From JACCWP01 sp963801045 (GTDB taxonomy: Bacteria; Actinomycetota; Actinomycetes; Propionibacteriales; Nocardioidaceae): a stretch of 64,000 nucleotides of DNA. Below are positions 16,802 through 27,332 of the stretch, piece after piece; position 1 is the first letter of the stretch, and the number at the start of each line of letters is the position of its first letter. The notes below the pieces were generated by a model, which ran no database searches, was not told the origin of the DNA, and saw only the letters and a list, made by a program, of their open reading frames with translations. The position numbers and the translations under genes were made by a program. The stretch is taken from contig CAWDDC010000002.1 of assembly GCA_963801045.1 (NCBI GenBank), positions 62,001 through 126,000 of the forward strand, given 5' to 3'.

Positions 16802-17226
16802 CCGGCGACGTCCGGCTGCGGGTCGGGCTCGGTGCGGTCGGGGTCGCCGTGATGGCGTACGGCGTCTGGTCGCTGCGCTCGGTCGACTGGGCGGACTGGC
16901 CCTCGCTGCTGCTGTGGCTCGGCGGGGGAGTGATCGCCCACGACGTCCTGCTCGCGCCCGTGGTCGTGGCGATCGGCGTGCTGGCGGCGCGCCGGCTGCC
17001 GGACACCTGGCGCGCGCCGATGGTGATCGGCCTGGTGGTCTGGGGCACCGTCACGCTGATGGCGGTGCCGGTGCTGGGCCGGTTCGGCGCGCTCGCCGAC
17101 AACCCCACGCTGCTCGACCGCCCCTACCGCACCAGCTGGGTGATCGGGACCCTGCTGGTGCTCGTCGCGGTGGCCGTGGCGGGGAGCGTGGCCGGGTCCG
17201 TACGTCGTCGGCGTGTCGCCCGCTAG
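16798..17226 (+). CDS. Small integral membrane protein
   Basis: Protein of 142 residues with four hydrophobic segments (about 8-25, 38-62, 77-97, 119-136) and a basic tail RRRRVAR. It is similar in layout to small actinobacterial membrane proteins found after molybdopterin oxidoreductase genes, but I know no function. GTG 16798 overlaps the stop of the preceding gene, so it is the last member of the operon. Its stop is one base before the recA SOS box. Confidence 0.75.
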   Translation: MTGDVRLRVGLGAVGVAVMAYGVWSLRSVDWADWPSLLLWLGGGVIAHDVLLAPVVVAIGVLAARRLPDTWRAPMVIGLVVWGTVTLMAVPVLGRFGALADNPTLLDRPYRTSWVIGTLLVLVAVAVAGSVAGSVRRRRVAR

Positions 17227-17227
17227 G

Positions 17228-17249
17228 TCGAACACCTGTTCGCCTAGCC
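17228..17249 (+). promoter_or_regulatory. LexA (SOS) box and -10 of recA
   Basis: TCGAAC-ACCT-GTTCGC (17228-17243) is one mismatch from the actinobacterial SOS consensus TCGAAC-N4-GTTCGA. It is followed immediately by TAGCCT (17244-17249), a plausible -10. Transcription would begin near 17257, giving a recA leader of about 140 bases. Confidence 0.8.
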
Positions 17250-17396
17250 TTGTCCACACCATGCCCGACCCCGGGCCGTCGTCCACCGCTCCCACGCGGC
17301 CGGCCGACAGTGTCGGCGGCGGCTCCTACGGTCAGGGACGAGATGAGACGACGACAGGACACACCAGTCCAGCACCCGAACGACAAGGTGGGGCAG

Positions 17397-18437
<1,041 letters not shown>

Positions 18438-18441
18438 GCCG

Positions 18442-19039
18442 GTGGAGTCGCGGCACGAGGCGCCCGCCGCTGCCGACCGCGGCCGACCCGGCCGACCGGC
18501 CGACCCGGCCGACCCGCCGGAGGACCCGGAGGCGGTGGCCCGCCAGATCCTGCTGCGCCGGCTGACCGACCAGCCGCGCAGCCGGGCCGAGCTGGCCAAG
18601 GCGCTGGCCGGCAAGCGGGTGCCCGACGACGTCTCCACCCGGCTGCTGGACCGGTTCGAGGAGGTCGGGCTGGTCGACGACGCCGCCTTCGCCCGGTCCT
18701 GGGTGGAGTCCCGGCAGCGGGGCCGCGGGCTGGCCCGCCGGGCGCTGGCGCACGAGCTGCACCGCAAGGGGGTCGACAACGAGACCGCTCGCGCGGCCCT
18801 CGACGCCGTCGCCCCCGACGACGAGCGGGAGACCGCCCGCCGGCTGGTCCGCCGCAAGCTGCCGTCGCTGGCACGGCTCGACCGGGCCGTGGCGCAGCGC
18901 CGGCTGGTCGGCATGCTGGCCCGCAAGGGCTACTCCGCGGGCGTCGCGCGATGCCGTCGTCGCCGACGAGCTGGCCGCGGCAGCCGCCGCGTCCGAGGCC
19001 GACGGCTGGGAGGACACGGGCGAGCCGGAGCTTCCTTGA
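18442..19039 (+). CDS. recX: Regulatory protein RecX (frameshifted)
   Basis: Modulator that caps or disassembles RecA filaments. It has three-helix RecX repeats: QILLRRLTDQPRSRAELAKALAGKRVP, VSTRLLDRFEEVGLVDDAAFARSWVESRQ, RGLARRALAHELHRKGVDN and RLVGMLARKGYS. The N-terminus is a low-complexity Pro/Ala/Asp stretch. The frame breaks near 18950 just after the last repeat; the other frame continues DAVVADELAAA to a stop at 19039. It follows recA by 4 bases, as in most actinobacteria. Confidence 0.9.
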
Positions 19040-19111
19040 CCGCCCCCCTCCCCGCGCCTACGGTGACGCCACGGGGCTGCCGCTGACCTGCGGCGATGCG
19101 AGGAGGCGCCG

Positions 19112-20626
19112 ATGAGTCAGCAGACCATCGGCGCCGTTGCTCTGGTCGCGCTCGGTGTCGTCGGTGCTGGGCCTGGCGGTCCTGATGGCGGTCATCGTCC
19201 GTCGGCTGCCGCCGCCGGGACGGCCGCCTCCGGAGCGCTCGCCGCACCCACCGAGCGGGAGGTACGCCGGCGCTGCCGACCGGGTCGAGCGCGAACGCCG
19301 ACGACGTCGAGCTGGCCCGGCTGCGCGACGACCTCGAGCGCCGCGAGCTGCGGCTGGCCGAGCGCGAGTCCCGGGTCGCCGCCGACGCCCGGCAGCTCGA
19401 GGACCGGGCCGCCGAGCTCCGCGACCACGACGAGGAGCTCGACCGCCGCACGGCCGCCCTCGCCGACCTCGACGCCGAGCGGCGCACCGCCCTGGCCCGC
19501 ATCGGCGGGCTGTCGCCCGACGAGGCCCGCGCCGAGCTGGTCGCCGGGCTCGAGCACGAGGCCCGCCTCGCCGCCGCGCACACCGTGCGCGACATCGAGC
19601 GCGAGGCCCGCGAGGACGCCGAGGGCCGCGCCCGGCTGGTCCTGACCACGGCGATGCAGCGGCTGGCCGCCCAGCAGACGACCGAGTCGACGGTCAGCGC
19701 GCTGACGCTGCCCAGCGACGACATGAAGGGCCGCATCATCGGCCGCGAGGGCCGCAACGTCCGCGCCTTCGAGCAGGTCACCGGGGTCAACCTGATCATC
19801 GACGAGACCCCCGAGACGGTGCTGCTGTCCTGCTTCGACCCGGTGCGCCGCGAGGTCGCCCGGCTGAGCCTCGACGAGCTCGTCGCCGACGGGCGGATCC
19901 ATCCCAGCCGGATCGAGGAGGTGCACGAGCGCAACGTCGCCGAGGTCGAGCGGCTGTGCCTGCGGGCCGGCCAGGACGCGGTCACCGAGATCGGCATCAC
20001 CGACCTCGACCCCGAGCTGGTCCGCATCCTCGGCCAGCTGCGCTACCGCACCTCCTACGGGCAGAACGTGCTCGCCCACCTGCGCGAGTGCGCCCACCTG
20101 GCCGAGCTGATGGCCGCCGAGATCGGGCTCGACCCCGTGCTCTGCGCCCGGGCCGCGCTGCTGCACGACCTCGGCAAGGCGTTCACCCACCAGTCCTCCC
20201 GCAGCCACGCGCTCGTCGGCGCCGAGCTGTGCCGGCGGCACGGCGAGAGCGACGACGTCGTCGCACGCGGTCGAGGCGCACCACAACGAGGTCGAGCCGC
20301 GCACCGTCGAGGCCGTCCTCGTCCAGGCGGCCGACGCGATCAGCGGCAGCCGGCCGGGTGCCCGCCGCGAGTCGCTGGAGGCGTACGTGCAGCGGCTGGA
20401 GTCGCTGGAGCGGATCGCCCGCGCGCAGCCGGGGGTGCACAGGGTCTTCGCCATGCAGGCCGGCCGCGAGGTGCGGGTGATGGTGCTGCCGCACGAGGTC
20501 GACGACATCCAGGCGCAGGTGCTGGCCCGCGACATCGCCAAGCAGGTCGAGCAGGAGCTCACCTACCCCGGCCAGATCAAGGTCACCGTCGTGCGGGAGT
20601 CGCGCACCACCGAGATCGCCCGCTGA
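19112..20626 (+). CDS. rny: Ribonuclease Y (three frame breaks)
   Basis: Membrane-anchored endoribonuclease of the mRNA decay machinery. It has an N-terminal TM (VLGLAVLMAVIVRRL) after MSQQTIGAVALV, a coiled coil (LRDDLERRELRLAERESRV onward), a KH domain (SDDMKGRIIGREGRNVRAFEQ), and an HD domain with LLHDLGKAFTH and AHHNEVEPRTVEAVLVQAADAIS. Frame breaks fall near 19150, 19275 and 20265. ATG 19112 has AGGAGGCGCC. The recA-recX-rny order is common in Propionibacteriales. A stretch of three breaks in one essential-type gene argues for sequence error, not decay. Confidence 0.92.
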
Positions 20627-20632
20627 GGCCGG

Positions 20633-21472
20633 TCAGGCGCCGCCGCCACCTCCGGCGTCCAGGCCGCCGGCCGGGGGAGCAGCGGTGGTGTTGCGGCTGA
20701 GCCGGGCCTCGACCCACACCGCCAGCCGGGACAGCGAGTAGTTGACGACGATGAACATGGCGGCGAGCACGATGGCCGTCGGCAGGTAGTTGCCGAACTC
20801 GATCGCGATCTGCTGCCCGGTCTTGACCAGCTCCTCGTACGGGATGATGAAGCCGAGCGAGGTGTCCTTCAACGCCACGACGCTCTGGCTGATGATCGCC
20901 GGCAGCATGATCCGTACCGCCTGCGGCAGCAGCACGATCCGCATCACCTGGCCGCGGCGCAGCCCGATCGCGTACGCCGCCTCGCTCTGGCCGCGGGGGA
21001 CGGCGAGCACACCGGCGCGGAAGACCTCCGCCAGCACCGAGCCGTTGTAGAGCACCAGGCCGATCACCAGCGACCAGAACTTCCCGAGCACGTCGCCGTA
21101 GACGAGGTAGAGCGCGAGGATGAGCATCAGCAGCGGGACGGCGCGGAAGAACTCGACGACCAGCGTGGACGGCCAGCGGACCCAGAACCGCTCGGACAGC
21201 CGCCCGACCGCGAACACCGCGCCGAAGACGATCGAGAGCACGATGGCCACCGCCGCGACGAGCAACGTGGCCAGCGCCGCCTCGAGCAGCGCCTGCATGT
21301 AGGCCGGGGTGACGAAGACCTCCCACGCCTCGGCCGACAGCTGGCCCTCGGCCTGCAGCTTCCACAGCGCCAGGACGGCCAGCACGACCAGCACGACGAC
21401 GGTGACCACGCTGGCGATGCGCTGGCGGCGCAGCGCCACCGGGCCCGGGGTGTCGAACAGCACGCTGCTCAT
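20633..21472 (-). CDS. gluD: Glutamate ABC transporter permease GluD
   Basis: Permease of the polar amino acid type, 279 residues, five or six TM helices, with the EAA loop AYAIGLRRGQVMRIVLLPQAVRIMLP near 180. ATG 21472 overlaps the GluC stop (ATGA). The order gluABCD on this strand matches the corynebacterial glutamate uptake operon. The glycine-rich tail (GGLDAGGGGGA) is variable. It is tail-to-tail with rny. Confidence 0.88.
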   Translation of the reverse strand: MSSVLFDTPGPVALRRQRIASVVTVVVLVVLAVLALWKLQAEGQLSAEAWEVFVTPAYMQALLEAALATLLVAAVAIVLSIVFGAVFAVGRLSERFWVRWPSTLVVEFFRAVPLLMLILALYLVYGDVLGKFWSLVIGLVLYNGSVLAEVFRAGVLAVPRGQSEAAYAIGLRRGQVMRIVLLPQAVRIMLPAIISQSVVALKDTSLGFIIPYEELVKTGQQIAIEFGNYLPTAIVLAAMFIVVNYSLSRLAVWVEARLSRNTTAAPPAGGLDAGGGGGA

Positions 21473-22134
21473 CGGGCCACCGCCACGCTGCGCTCCAGCC
21501 CGCGGGCGGTCAGCGAGATGGCGGCCACGATGAGCACGTAGCACAGCGCGATCCCGCCGAAGATGGCGTAGACGTCACCGGGGTTGTCGTTGATCAGCCC
21601 GCGCATCCGGAACGTCAGGTCCGCGACGCCGAACGCCGCGACCAGGGAGGTGTTCTTGGCCAGCGCGATGAAGACGTTGGCCAGCGGCGGGATCACCGCG
21701 CGGAACGCCTGCGGCAGCACGACGATCCGCAGCGTCTGCCCGAACCCCATGCCGATCGACCGGGCCGCCTCGGCCTGCCCGGCCGCCACCGCGTTGACGC
21801 CCGACCGGACCGCCTCACAGACGAACGCCGAGGTGTACAGCGACAGCGCGAGCGTCGACCGCCAGAACACCGACGGCCTGATCTCCAGCTCGGGCAGGCC
21901 GTAGTAGATCAGCACGAACACGACCAGCAGCGGGGTGTTGCGGAAGACGGTGACGTAGGCCGTCCCCACCGCACGCAGCGCGGGCACGGCCGACACCCGG
22001 AACGATCCCAGCACGGTGCCCCAGACCAGCGAGATCAGGCCCGCCACCGCCAGCAGCGCCAGCGTCTGGCCGAACGCGTCCGCCAGCAGCTGGCGGTTGT
22101 CCCACAAGACGTCCATGGGCTCGTGCTGCTCCAT
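21469..22134 (-). CDS. gluC: Glutamate ABC transporter permease GluC
   Basis: Inner-membrane permease of the His/Glu/Gln/Arg family, 221 residues, with the coupling-helix motif ARSIGMGFGQTLRIVVLPQAFRAVIPP near 120-145. The start is ATG 22134 (GAGCGAGACGG upstream) or ATG 22116, six codons later, which fits homologues beginning MDVL. It pairs with GluD to form the channel. Confidence 0.88.
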   Translation of the reverse strand: MEQHEPMDVLWDNRQLLADAFGQTLALLAVAGLISLVWGTVLGSFRVSAVPALRAVGTAYVTVFRNTPLLVVFVLIYYGLPELEIRPSVFWRSTLALSLYTSAFVCEAVRSGVNAVAAGQAEAARSIGMGFGQTLRIVVLPQAFRAVIPPLANVFIALAKNTSLVAAFGVADLTFRMRGLINDNPGDVYAIFGGIALCYVLIVAAISLTARGLERSVAVAR

Positions 22135-22226
22135 CCGTCTCGCTCAGGCACCGGCCGGGCGCTCGGCAGACCGCGAGGTCACCGCGCGCCCGACCGGTGC
22201 GGGTCAGTCGCTCACGTCCTGTCGGG

Positions 22227-23115
22227 TCACGGGCAGGGCTGCACCTCCGGCGGCTCCGGGGCGTCGACGCCGGCCTCGCCGAGGGTGGAGTCGAAGGCCT
22301 GCTCCCAGGTGCCGTCCTCGTACGACTGCTCGATGGTGTCGCCGAGGAACTCGCACATCGCGGTGTCCTTGGGGTCCTGGTAGCCGATGCCGATGTTCTC
22401 CTCGGAGAACTCCGGCCCGACGACCTTGAGCTCGTCGGGACGCTCGGCCGCGTAGCCGAGCAGGATGGCGCCGTCGGTCGTCATCGCGTCGAACGAGCCG
22501 TTGAGCACCTGCTCCACGCACTCGGAGTACGTCCCGAAGCCGCGCGCGGTGGCGCCGTACTCCTTCTCGATGGTCTCGATCGAGGTCGACCCGCTGACCG
22601 AGCAGACCTCCTCGCCCTCGGTGTCCTCCGGGCCCTCGATGGTGTCGTTGTCGGAGGTGACGAGCAGCTGCTGCCCGGTGATGAAGTAGGGGCCGGCCTG
22701 CCCGACGACCGCCTGGCGCTCCGGGGTGATCGAGTAGGACGCGAGGACGAGGTCGACCTTCTTCTCGATCAGGAACGGCTCGCGGTTGTCGCTGATCGTC
22801 TCCTCCCAGGTGATGCCGCTCTCCTCGATGCCGAGGGCTCCCGCGACGATCTTGGCCATCTCGATGTCGAAGCCGGTGGGCTCGTCGTCGGCCGCGCCCT
22901 GGAAGCCGATGCCGGGCTGGTCGAACTTCACGCCGATCGTGACCTCGCCGGACTCGCACAGCTCCTGCATGGTCGTGCCGGACTCGAAGTCGCAGCCCTC
23001 GGCGACGTCGACGTCGGCGCCCTCGCTCTGCGTCGTCGCCTGCGTCCCCGCACGCGGCCAGCGCCGCGGCGAGCAGCACCGCCGTCGCCAGTGCCTTCGT
23101 TCGGGTGAACCTCAT
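22227..23115 (-). CDS. gluB: Glutamate-binding lipoprotein GluB (frameshifted)
   Basis: Periplasmic-type solute-binding protein of the polar amino acid family (SBP_bac_3). The signal peptide MRFTRTKALATAVLLAAALAAC ends in a lipobox (LAAC). The mature domain has GVKFDQPGIGFQ, GFDIEMAKIVAGALG, LIEKKVDLVLASYSITPER and GTYSECVEQVLNGSFDAMTTD. An extra G near 23045, just after the lipobox, breaks the frame; without it the sequence reads CGDAATTQSEGAD. The start ATG 23115 is 48 bases after gluA. Confidence 0.88.
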
Positions 23116-23163
23116 GAGTGCTCCCCTCAGTGATGAGTCAGTTCGATGGGTCAGTTCGATGGG

Positions 23164-23907
23164 TCAGTGTTCGAGAACCTTGCCGAGGAAGTCCTTGGCC
23201 CGGTCGGATCGTGGGTGGTCGAAGAACTCGTCGGGAGTGGCCTCCTCGACGATGCGACCGTCGGACATGAAGACGACGCGTTGCGCCGCCTTGCGGGCGA
23301 ATCCCATCTCGTGGGTGACGACGACCATGGTCATGCCGGAGCGGGCCAGGTCGACCATCACGTCGAGCACCTCCTTGATCATCTCCGGGTCGAGCGCGGA
23401 CGTGGGCTCGTCGAAGAGCATCACCGTCGGGTCCATCGCCAGCGCGCGGGCGATGGCGACCCGCTGCTGCTGCCCACCGGACAGCTGGGCCGGGTACTTG
23501 TGCGCCTGATCCGCGACGCCGACCCGCTCGAGCAGCTCGCGGCCGCGCTTGTCGGCCTCGGCCGGCTTGCGCCCGCGGACCTTGACCGGGCCGAGCGTGA
23601 CGTTCTCCAGCACCGACTTGTGCGCGAACAGGTTGAACGACTGGAAGACCATGCCGACGTCGGCCCGCAGCTGCGCCAGCTCCTTGCCCTCCGCGGGCAG
23701 CGGAACGCCGTGCACCTTGACCTCGCCGGAGTCGATCGGCTCGAGCCGGTTGATCACCCGGCACAGCGTCGACTTGCCCGATCCCGACGGTCCGATCACG
23801 ACGACGACCTCGCCCGTGCTGATCGACAGCTCGATGTCGGCCAGCACGTGCAGGTCGCCGAAGTACTTGTCGACCGCGTGCAGCTCGACCGCCGGAAGGT
23901 CCGCCAT
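23164..23907 (-). CDS. gluA: Glutamate ABC transporter ATP-binding protein GluA
   Basis: Intact polar amino acid ABC ATPase, 247 residues: Walker A GPSGSGKST near 40, Q-loop VFQSFNLF, signature LSGGQQQRVAIARAL, Walker B VMLFDEPTSALDPE and H-loop VVTHEMGFA. ATG 23907 lies 8 bases after TAGGGT, a leaderless promoter that probably drives the whole operon. It is divergent from miaB. The stop falls in a 13-bp tandem duplication (TCAGTTCGATGGG twice) in the gluA-gluB gap. Confidence 0.93.
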   Translation of the reverse strand: MADLPAVELHAVDKYFGDLHVLADIELSISTGEVVVVIGPSGSGKSTLCRVINRLEPIDSGEVKVHGVPLPAEGKELAQLRADVGMVFQSFNLFAHKSVLENVTLGPVKVRGRKPAEADKRGRELLERVGVADQAHKYPAQLSGGQQQRVAIARALAMDPTVMLFDEPTSALDPEMIKEVLDVMVDLARSGMTMVVVTHEMGFARKAAQRVVFMSDGRIVEEATPDEFFDHPRSDRAKDFLGKVLEH

Positions 23908-24033
23908 GCACCGGGACCCTACCGATCGTCGCGTTCGTCCCGGCACGTCCGCAGGTATCGGGACGGTAACGGCGGGCGATCCGGCGGGCGATCCGGCGGC
24001 GCGGCCGAGGCCGCTGCGTACCCTGGTGCGGTC

Positions 24034-25524
24034 ATGACGATGCCCAGCCTCTGTGCCCACGCTGTGCCCACGGTCCGCTCCCCGAGGCCCGCACGTACGA
24101 GGTGCGCACCTACGGCTGCCAGATGAACGTGCACGACTCCGAGCGGCTGTCCGGGCTGCTGGAGGACGCCGGCTACGCCCGCGCGGGCGACGACGAGCCG
24201 GCCGACGTGGTCGTGTTCAACACCTGCGCGGTGCGGGAGAACGCCGACAACCGGCTCTACGGCAACCTCGGGCACCTCGCGCCGGTCAAGGCGAAGCGGC
24301 CGGGCATGCAGATCGCGGTCGGCGGCTGCCTGGCGCAGAAGGACCGCGGCGAGATCACCCGGCGGGCGCCGTGGGTCGACGTCGTGTTCGGCACCCACAA
24401 CATCGGCTCGCTGCCGGCGCTGCTCGACCGGGCCCGGGTGCAGGAGCAGGCGCAGGTCGAGATCGAGGAGTCGCTGAGCGTCTTCCCCTCGACGCTGCCG
24501 ACCCGCCGCGAGTCCGCGTACGCCGCCTGGGTGTCGATCAGCGTCGGGTGCAACAACACCTGCACGTTCTGCATCGTGCCGAGCCTGCGCGGCACCGAGA
24601 AGGACCGGCGGCCCGGCGACGTGCTGGCCGAGGTGCGGGCGCTGGTCGGCGAGGGGGTCAGCGAGGTCACCCTGCTGGGGCAGAACGTCAACTCCTACGG
24701 CGTGGAGTTCGGCGACCGGCTGGCGTTCGGCAAGCTGCTGCGCGCGTGCGGCGAGGTCGACGGCCTGGAGCGGGTGCGCTTCACGTCCCCGCACCCGCGC
24801 GACTTCACCGACGACGTGATCACGGCGATGGCCGAGACGCCGAACGTGATGCCGAGCCTGCACATGCCGCTGCAGTCGGGCTCGGACGCGGTGCTCAAGC
24901 GGATGCGGCGGTCGTACCGGCGGGAGAAGTACCTCGGCATCATCGACCGGGTCCGCGAGCAGATCCCGGACGCCGCGATCACCACCGACATCATCGTGGG
25001 CTTCCCGGGCGAGACCGAGGACGACTTCGCGCAGACGCTGGACGTGGTGCGGCGGGCGCGGTTCAGCAGCGCGTTCACGTTCCAGTACTCCATCCGGGCG
25101 GGCACCCCGGCCGCGGACCATGGACGGGCAGGTGCCCAAGCCGGTCGTGCAGGAGCGGTACGAGCGGCTGGTCGCCCTGCAGGACGAGGTGAGCTGGGCC
25201 GAGAACCAGGGCCAGGTCGGCCGGCGGCTCGAGCTGCTGGTCGCCGAGGGGGAGGGGCGCAAGGACGGTGCCACCCACCGGATGAGCGGCCGGGCCCGGG
25301 ACAACCGGCTGGTGCACTTCGTGCCGCCCGTCGACGAGATCGTGCGGCCGGGCGACGTGGTCGAGGTCGAGGTGACGTACGCGGCCCCGCACCACCTGGT
25401 GAGCGACGCGCCGGTGCTCGCCGTGCGGCCGACCCGCTCGGGCGACGCCTGGGAGGCGCGCACCGCCGAGCCGGTCCGACCCGCCGTCGGCCTCGGCATG
25501 CCCACCGTCGGCGCCCCGCGCTAG
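24034..25524 (+). CDS. miaB: tRNA-2-methylthio-N6-dimethylallyladenosine synthase MiaB (frameshifted)
   Basis: Radical-SAM methylthiotransferase acting on i6A37 of tRNA. The N-terminal MTTase domain has three cluster cysteines (YGCQMN, FNTCAVREN, GGCLAQKD), the radical SAM CxxxCxxC is CNNTCTFC, and the C-terminal TRAM domain ends VEVTYAAPHHLV. One extra C near 25122 breaks the frame (GGACCATGGAC should read GACATGGAC). A second break lies between ATG 24034 and the conserved RTYEVRTYGC; ATG 24034 follows TACCCT at leaderless distance. It works after MiaA, encoded 2.6 kb downstream. Confidence 0.93.
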
Positions 25525-25579
25525 ACCGATCTCGTGCCGGTTGGGGGGTCGGAGCCCCCGCAATGGCACGACATCGGTC
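25524..25579 (+). terminator. Long hairpin after miaB, terminator-like
   Basis: Arms 25524-25538 (GACCGATCTCGTGCC) and 25565-25579 match at 14 of 15 positions; the loop contains an inner G5/C5 stem. It begins on the last base of the miaB stop codon. There is no T-tract, as is usual in high-GC actinobacteria. Confidence 0.6.
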
Positions 25580-25591
25580 GGGCGTAGCCAC

Positions 25592-25610
25592 TTGACAACT
25601 TTGTTTGTCG
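25592..25610 (+). promoter_or_regulatory. Candidate promoter/operator of the wHTH gene
   Basis: TTGACA (25592-25597) is a consensus -35. GACAAC and GTTTGTC flank CTTT, giving an imperfect palindrome TTGACAAC...GTTTGTCGA of the kind ArsR-type repressors bind. AT-richness stands out against the surrounding GC. No good -10 follows at 17 bases. Confidence 0.4.
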
Positions 25611-25628
25611 AATAGCAGGCTGTCCGCC

Positions 25629-26228
25629 GTGGAGGAGCGGGCGCTGCGGCTGGTCGAGGACCCGGCCCGGCTGCGGGCGGCGCTGACGCCGCTGCGCCGC
25701 CAGCTGCTGACCCGGCTCCGGCAGCCGGCGTCGGCGACCGAGCTGGCCGCCGCGCTCGACCTGTCGCGGCAGAAGGTCAACTACCACGTACGGGTGCTGG
25801 AACGGGCCGGCCTGCTCGAGCTGGTCGAGGAGCGCCGGCGCCGCGGCTGCACCGAACGGGTGCTCCAGGCCACCGCCGACGCCTACGTCGTCGATCCCGG
25901 CGTCATGGGACCGCCGGAGTCCCGGGTGCACGCCCGGGACCGGTTCGCGGCCGACCACCTGGTCGCGACCGCTGCCCAGGCGGTGCGCGACGTCAGCCGG
26001 ATGCAGCAGGCGGCGTCGGCTGCGGGCACCCGGCTGCTCACGTTCACCGTCGAGGCCGAGGTGCGGTTCGCCCAGCCCGCCGACGTGCACCGCTTCGCCG
26101 ACCTCGTCACCGAGGCGATCACCGCCGCGGCGGCGGAGGTCACCGCCCCGGACGGCGCCGGCCGTTCGTACCGCGTCGTCGTCGGCGCCCACCCGGCGCC
26201 CGCCACCACCACCGAGCAGGAGAAGCGC
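25629..26228 (+). CDS. ArsR-like winged-helix regulator (frame continues into SRPBCC)
   Basis: A winged helix spans residues 10-80: RLRAALTPLRRQLLTRLRQPASATELAAALDLSRQKVNYHVRVLERAGL. A dimerisation/effector region follows. Actinobacterial proteins of this type usually sit directly upstream of a SRPBCC (AHSA1-like) gene. Here no stop separates them: the frame runs into SRPBCC at 26229. GTG 25629 is chosen; TTG 25605 is possible. It may repress its own operon through the palindrome at 25592. Confidence 0.75.
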
Positions 26229-26904
26229 ATGAGCGAGCAGCAGTCCCGACCGATCGGCTTCAGCCTCGAGGTCACCGTCGGCGCGCCGATCGACGTGGTC
26301 TGGGCGGCGATGCGCGAGCCCGACCAGGTCCGCCGCTGGCACGGCTGGCACGCCGAGGAGCTCGACGGCGAGATCACCGAGCTCTTCGTCAACCTCGCCA
26401 CCGAGCCGGAGCCGTACGTGCTGTCCATCGGCGGCAGCGACCGGTTCGAGCTGCGCGAGACCGCCGACGGCACCGTCGTGCGGCTCACCCGGCCGCGAGC
26501 GCGAGGACGTGCCCGCCGAGTGGGTGGAGTTCTACGACGACATCAGCGAGGGCTGGACGTCGTTCCTGCACCAGCTCAAGTTCTCGCTCGAGCGGCACCC
26601 GGGGCAGCCTCGTCGCACCGTGTTCCTGTCCGCCTCCGGCGCACCGCGTCGGCCGCTGACGGCGGGACTGGACGATCACCCGGTGTTCTTCACCGCCCCG
26701 CACCAGCGCGGGGTCGTGCTGGAGGAGTCGGGGCCCGGTCTCGCGGTGGTCGGCGAGACGCCGGCGCGGCCGGGCAAGGAGGTCGGCGCGATGCTGATCG
26801 TCACGACCTACGGCCAGGACGACGCGCAGTTCGACCGCGAGGTCGAGGCGTGGTCGGCGTGGTGGCGCGAGGCCTTCCCCGACGCCGGCCCGGCCACCGT
26901 CTGA
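26229..26904 (+). CDS. SRPBCC (AHSA1/START-like) domain protein (frameshifted)
   Basis: Polyketide-cyclase/AHSA1 fold: FSLEVTVGAPIDVVWAAMREPDQVRRWHGW near the start, then FELRETADGTVVRLTRP, and after a break near 26505 WVEFYDDISEGWTSFLHQLKFSLERHPG, which closes the barrel, plus a second smaller domain to residue 225. ATG 26229 has GGAGAAGCGC before it, but the upstream regulator reads into it in frame. The ligand is unknown; members with ArsR partners are often described as hydrophobic-ligand or stress proteins. Confidence 0.75.
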
Positions 26905-26920
26905 GCGGACCCGGGACGGG

Positions 26921-27301
26921 TCAGTCCCAGCTGCGCGCGTGCTGCTCGAACGCGGCAGCGGTCTGCACCGGCACCACGCAGAACGGGTGGCCCGCCGGGT
27001 CGGCGAGGATCACGTGACTGTCGTGCCGCTCGGTGACCGTGGCGCCCAGCCCGACCAGCCGCTCGGTCTCGGCCGCGACGTCGTCGGACTCCACGTCGAG
27101 GTGCACCCGCGGGGGAGTGCCGGCGCCGGTGCGCTGCAGCGCCACGCTGACGCCGTCCATCAGGCCGAGCGAGGCATAGGGCTCGTCGTCGGGCTCGGGC
27201 TGGGCGGTGCGCCCGGTCACCGCCGCCCAGAACGTCTCCGCGGCGGCGTACTGACTCTCGTCGACGTCGATGAGGACGACGCCCAGTCGGCTGCGATGCA
27301 T
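26921..27301 (-). CDS. VOC (glyoxalase/bleomycin-resistance) family protein
   Basis: Protein of 126 residues with two beta-alpha-beta-beta-beta modules: RLGVVLIDVDES...AETFWAAVTGR at the N-terminus and PRVHLDVESDD...ILADPAGHPFCVVP at the C-terminus, the usual pattern of metal-dependent lyase/dioxygenase-fold proteins. The substrate is not predictable. ATG 27301; it is convergent with the SRPBCC gene 16 bases away, and a perfect hairpin lies upstream. Confidence 0.8.
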   Translation of the reverse strand: MHRSRLGVVLIDVDESQYAAAETFWAAVTGRTAQPEPDDEPYASLGLMDGVSVALQRTGAGTPPRVHLDVESDDVAAETERLVGLGATVTERHDSHVILADPAGHPFCVVPVQTAAAFEQHARSWD

Positions 27302-27332
27302 GGGCGGCAGCCTGCCACGGCCCCCCGACACC

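Noticed and set aside
7962..17226. Arsenosugar biosynthesis cluster, suggested by the DUF2064 protein and the nucleoside phosphorylase
   Set aside because: No ArsM methyltransferase, no radical-SAM ArsS and no arsenic resistance gene is present; the match to the mycobacterial methylthioxylose locus is closer.
19112..20626. Programmed ribosomal frameshifting as the cause of the broken genes
   Set aside because: Breaks are everywhere, lack common slippery sequences and hit genes never known to shift; sequencing error explains them better.
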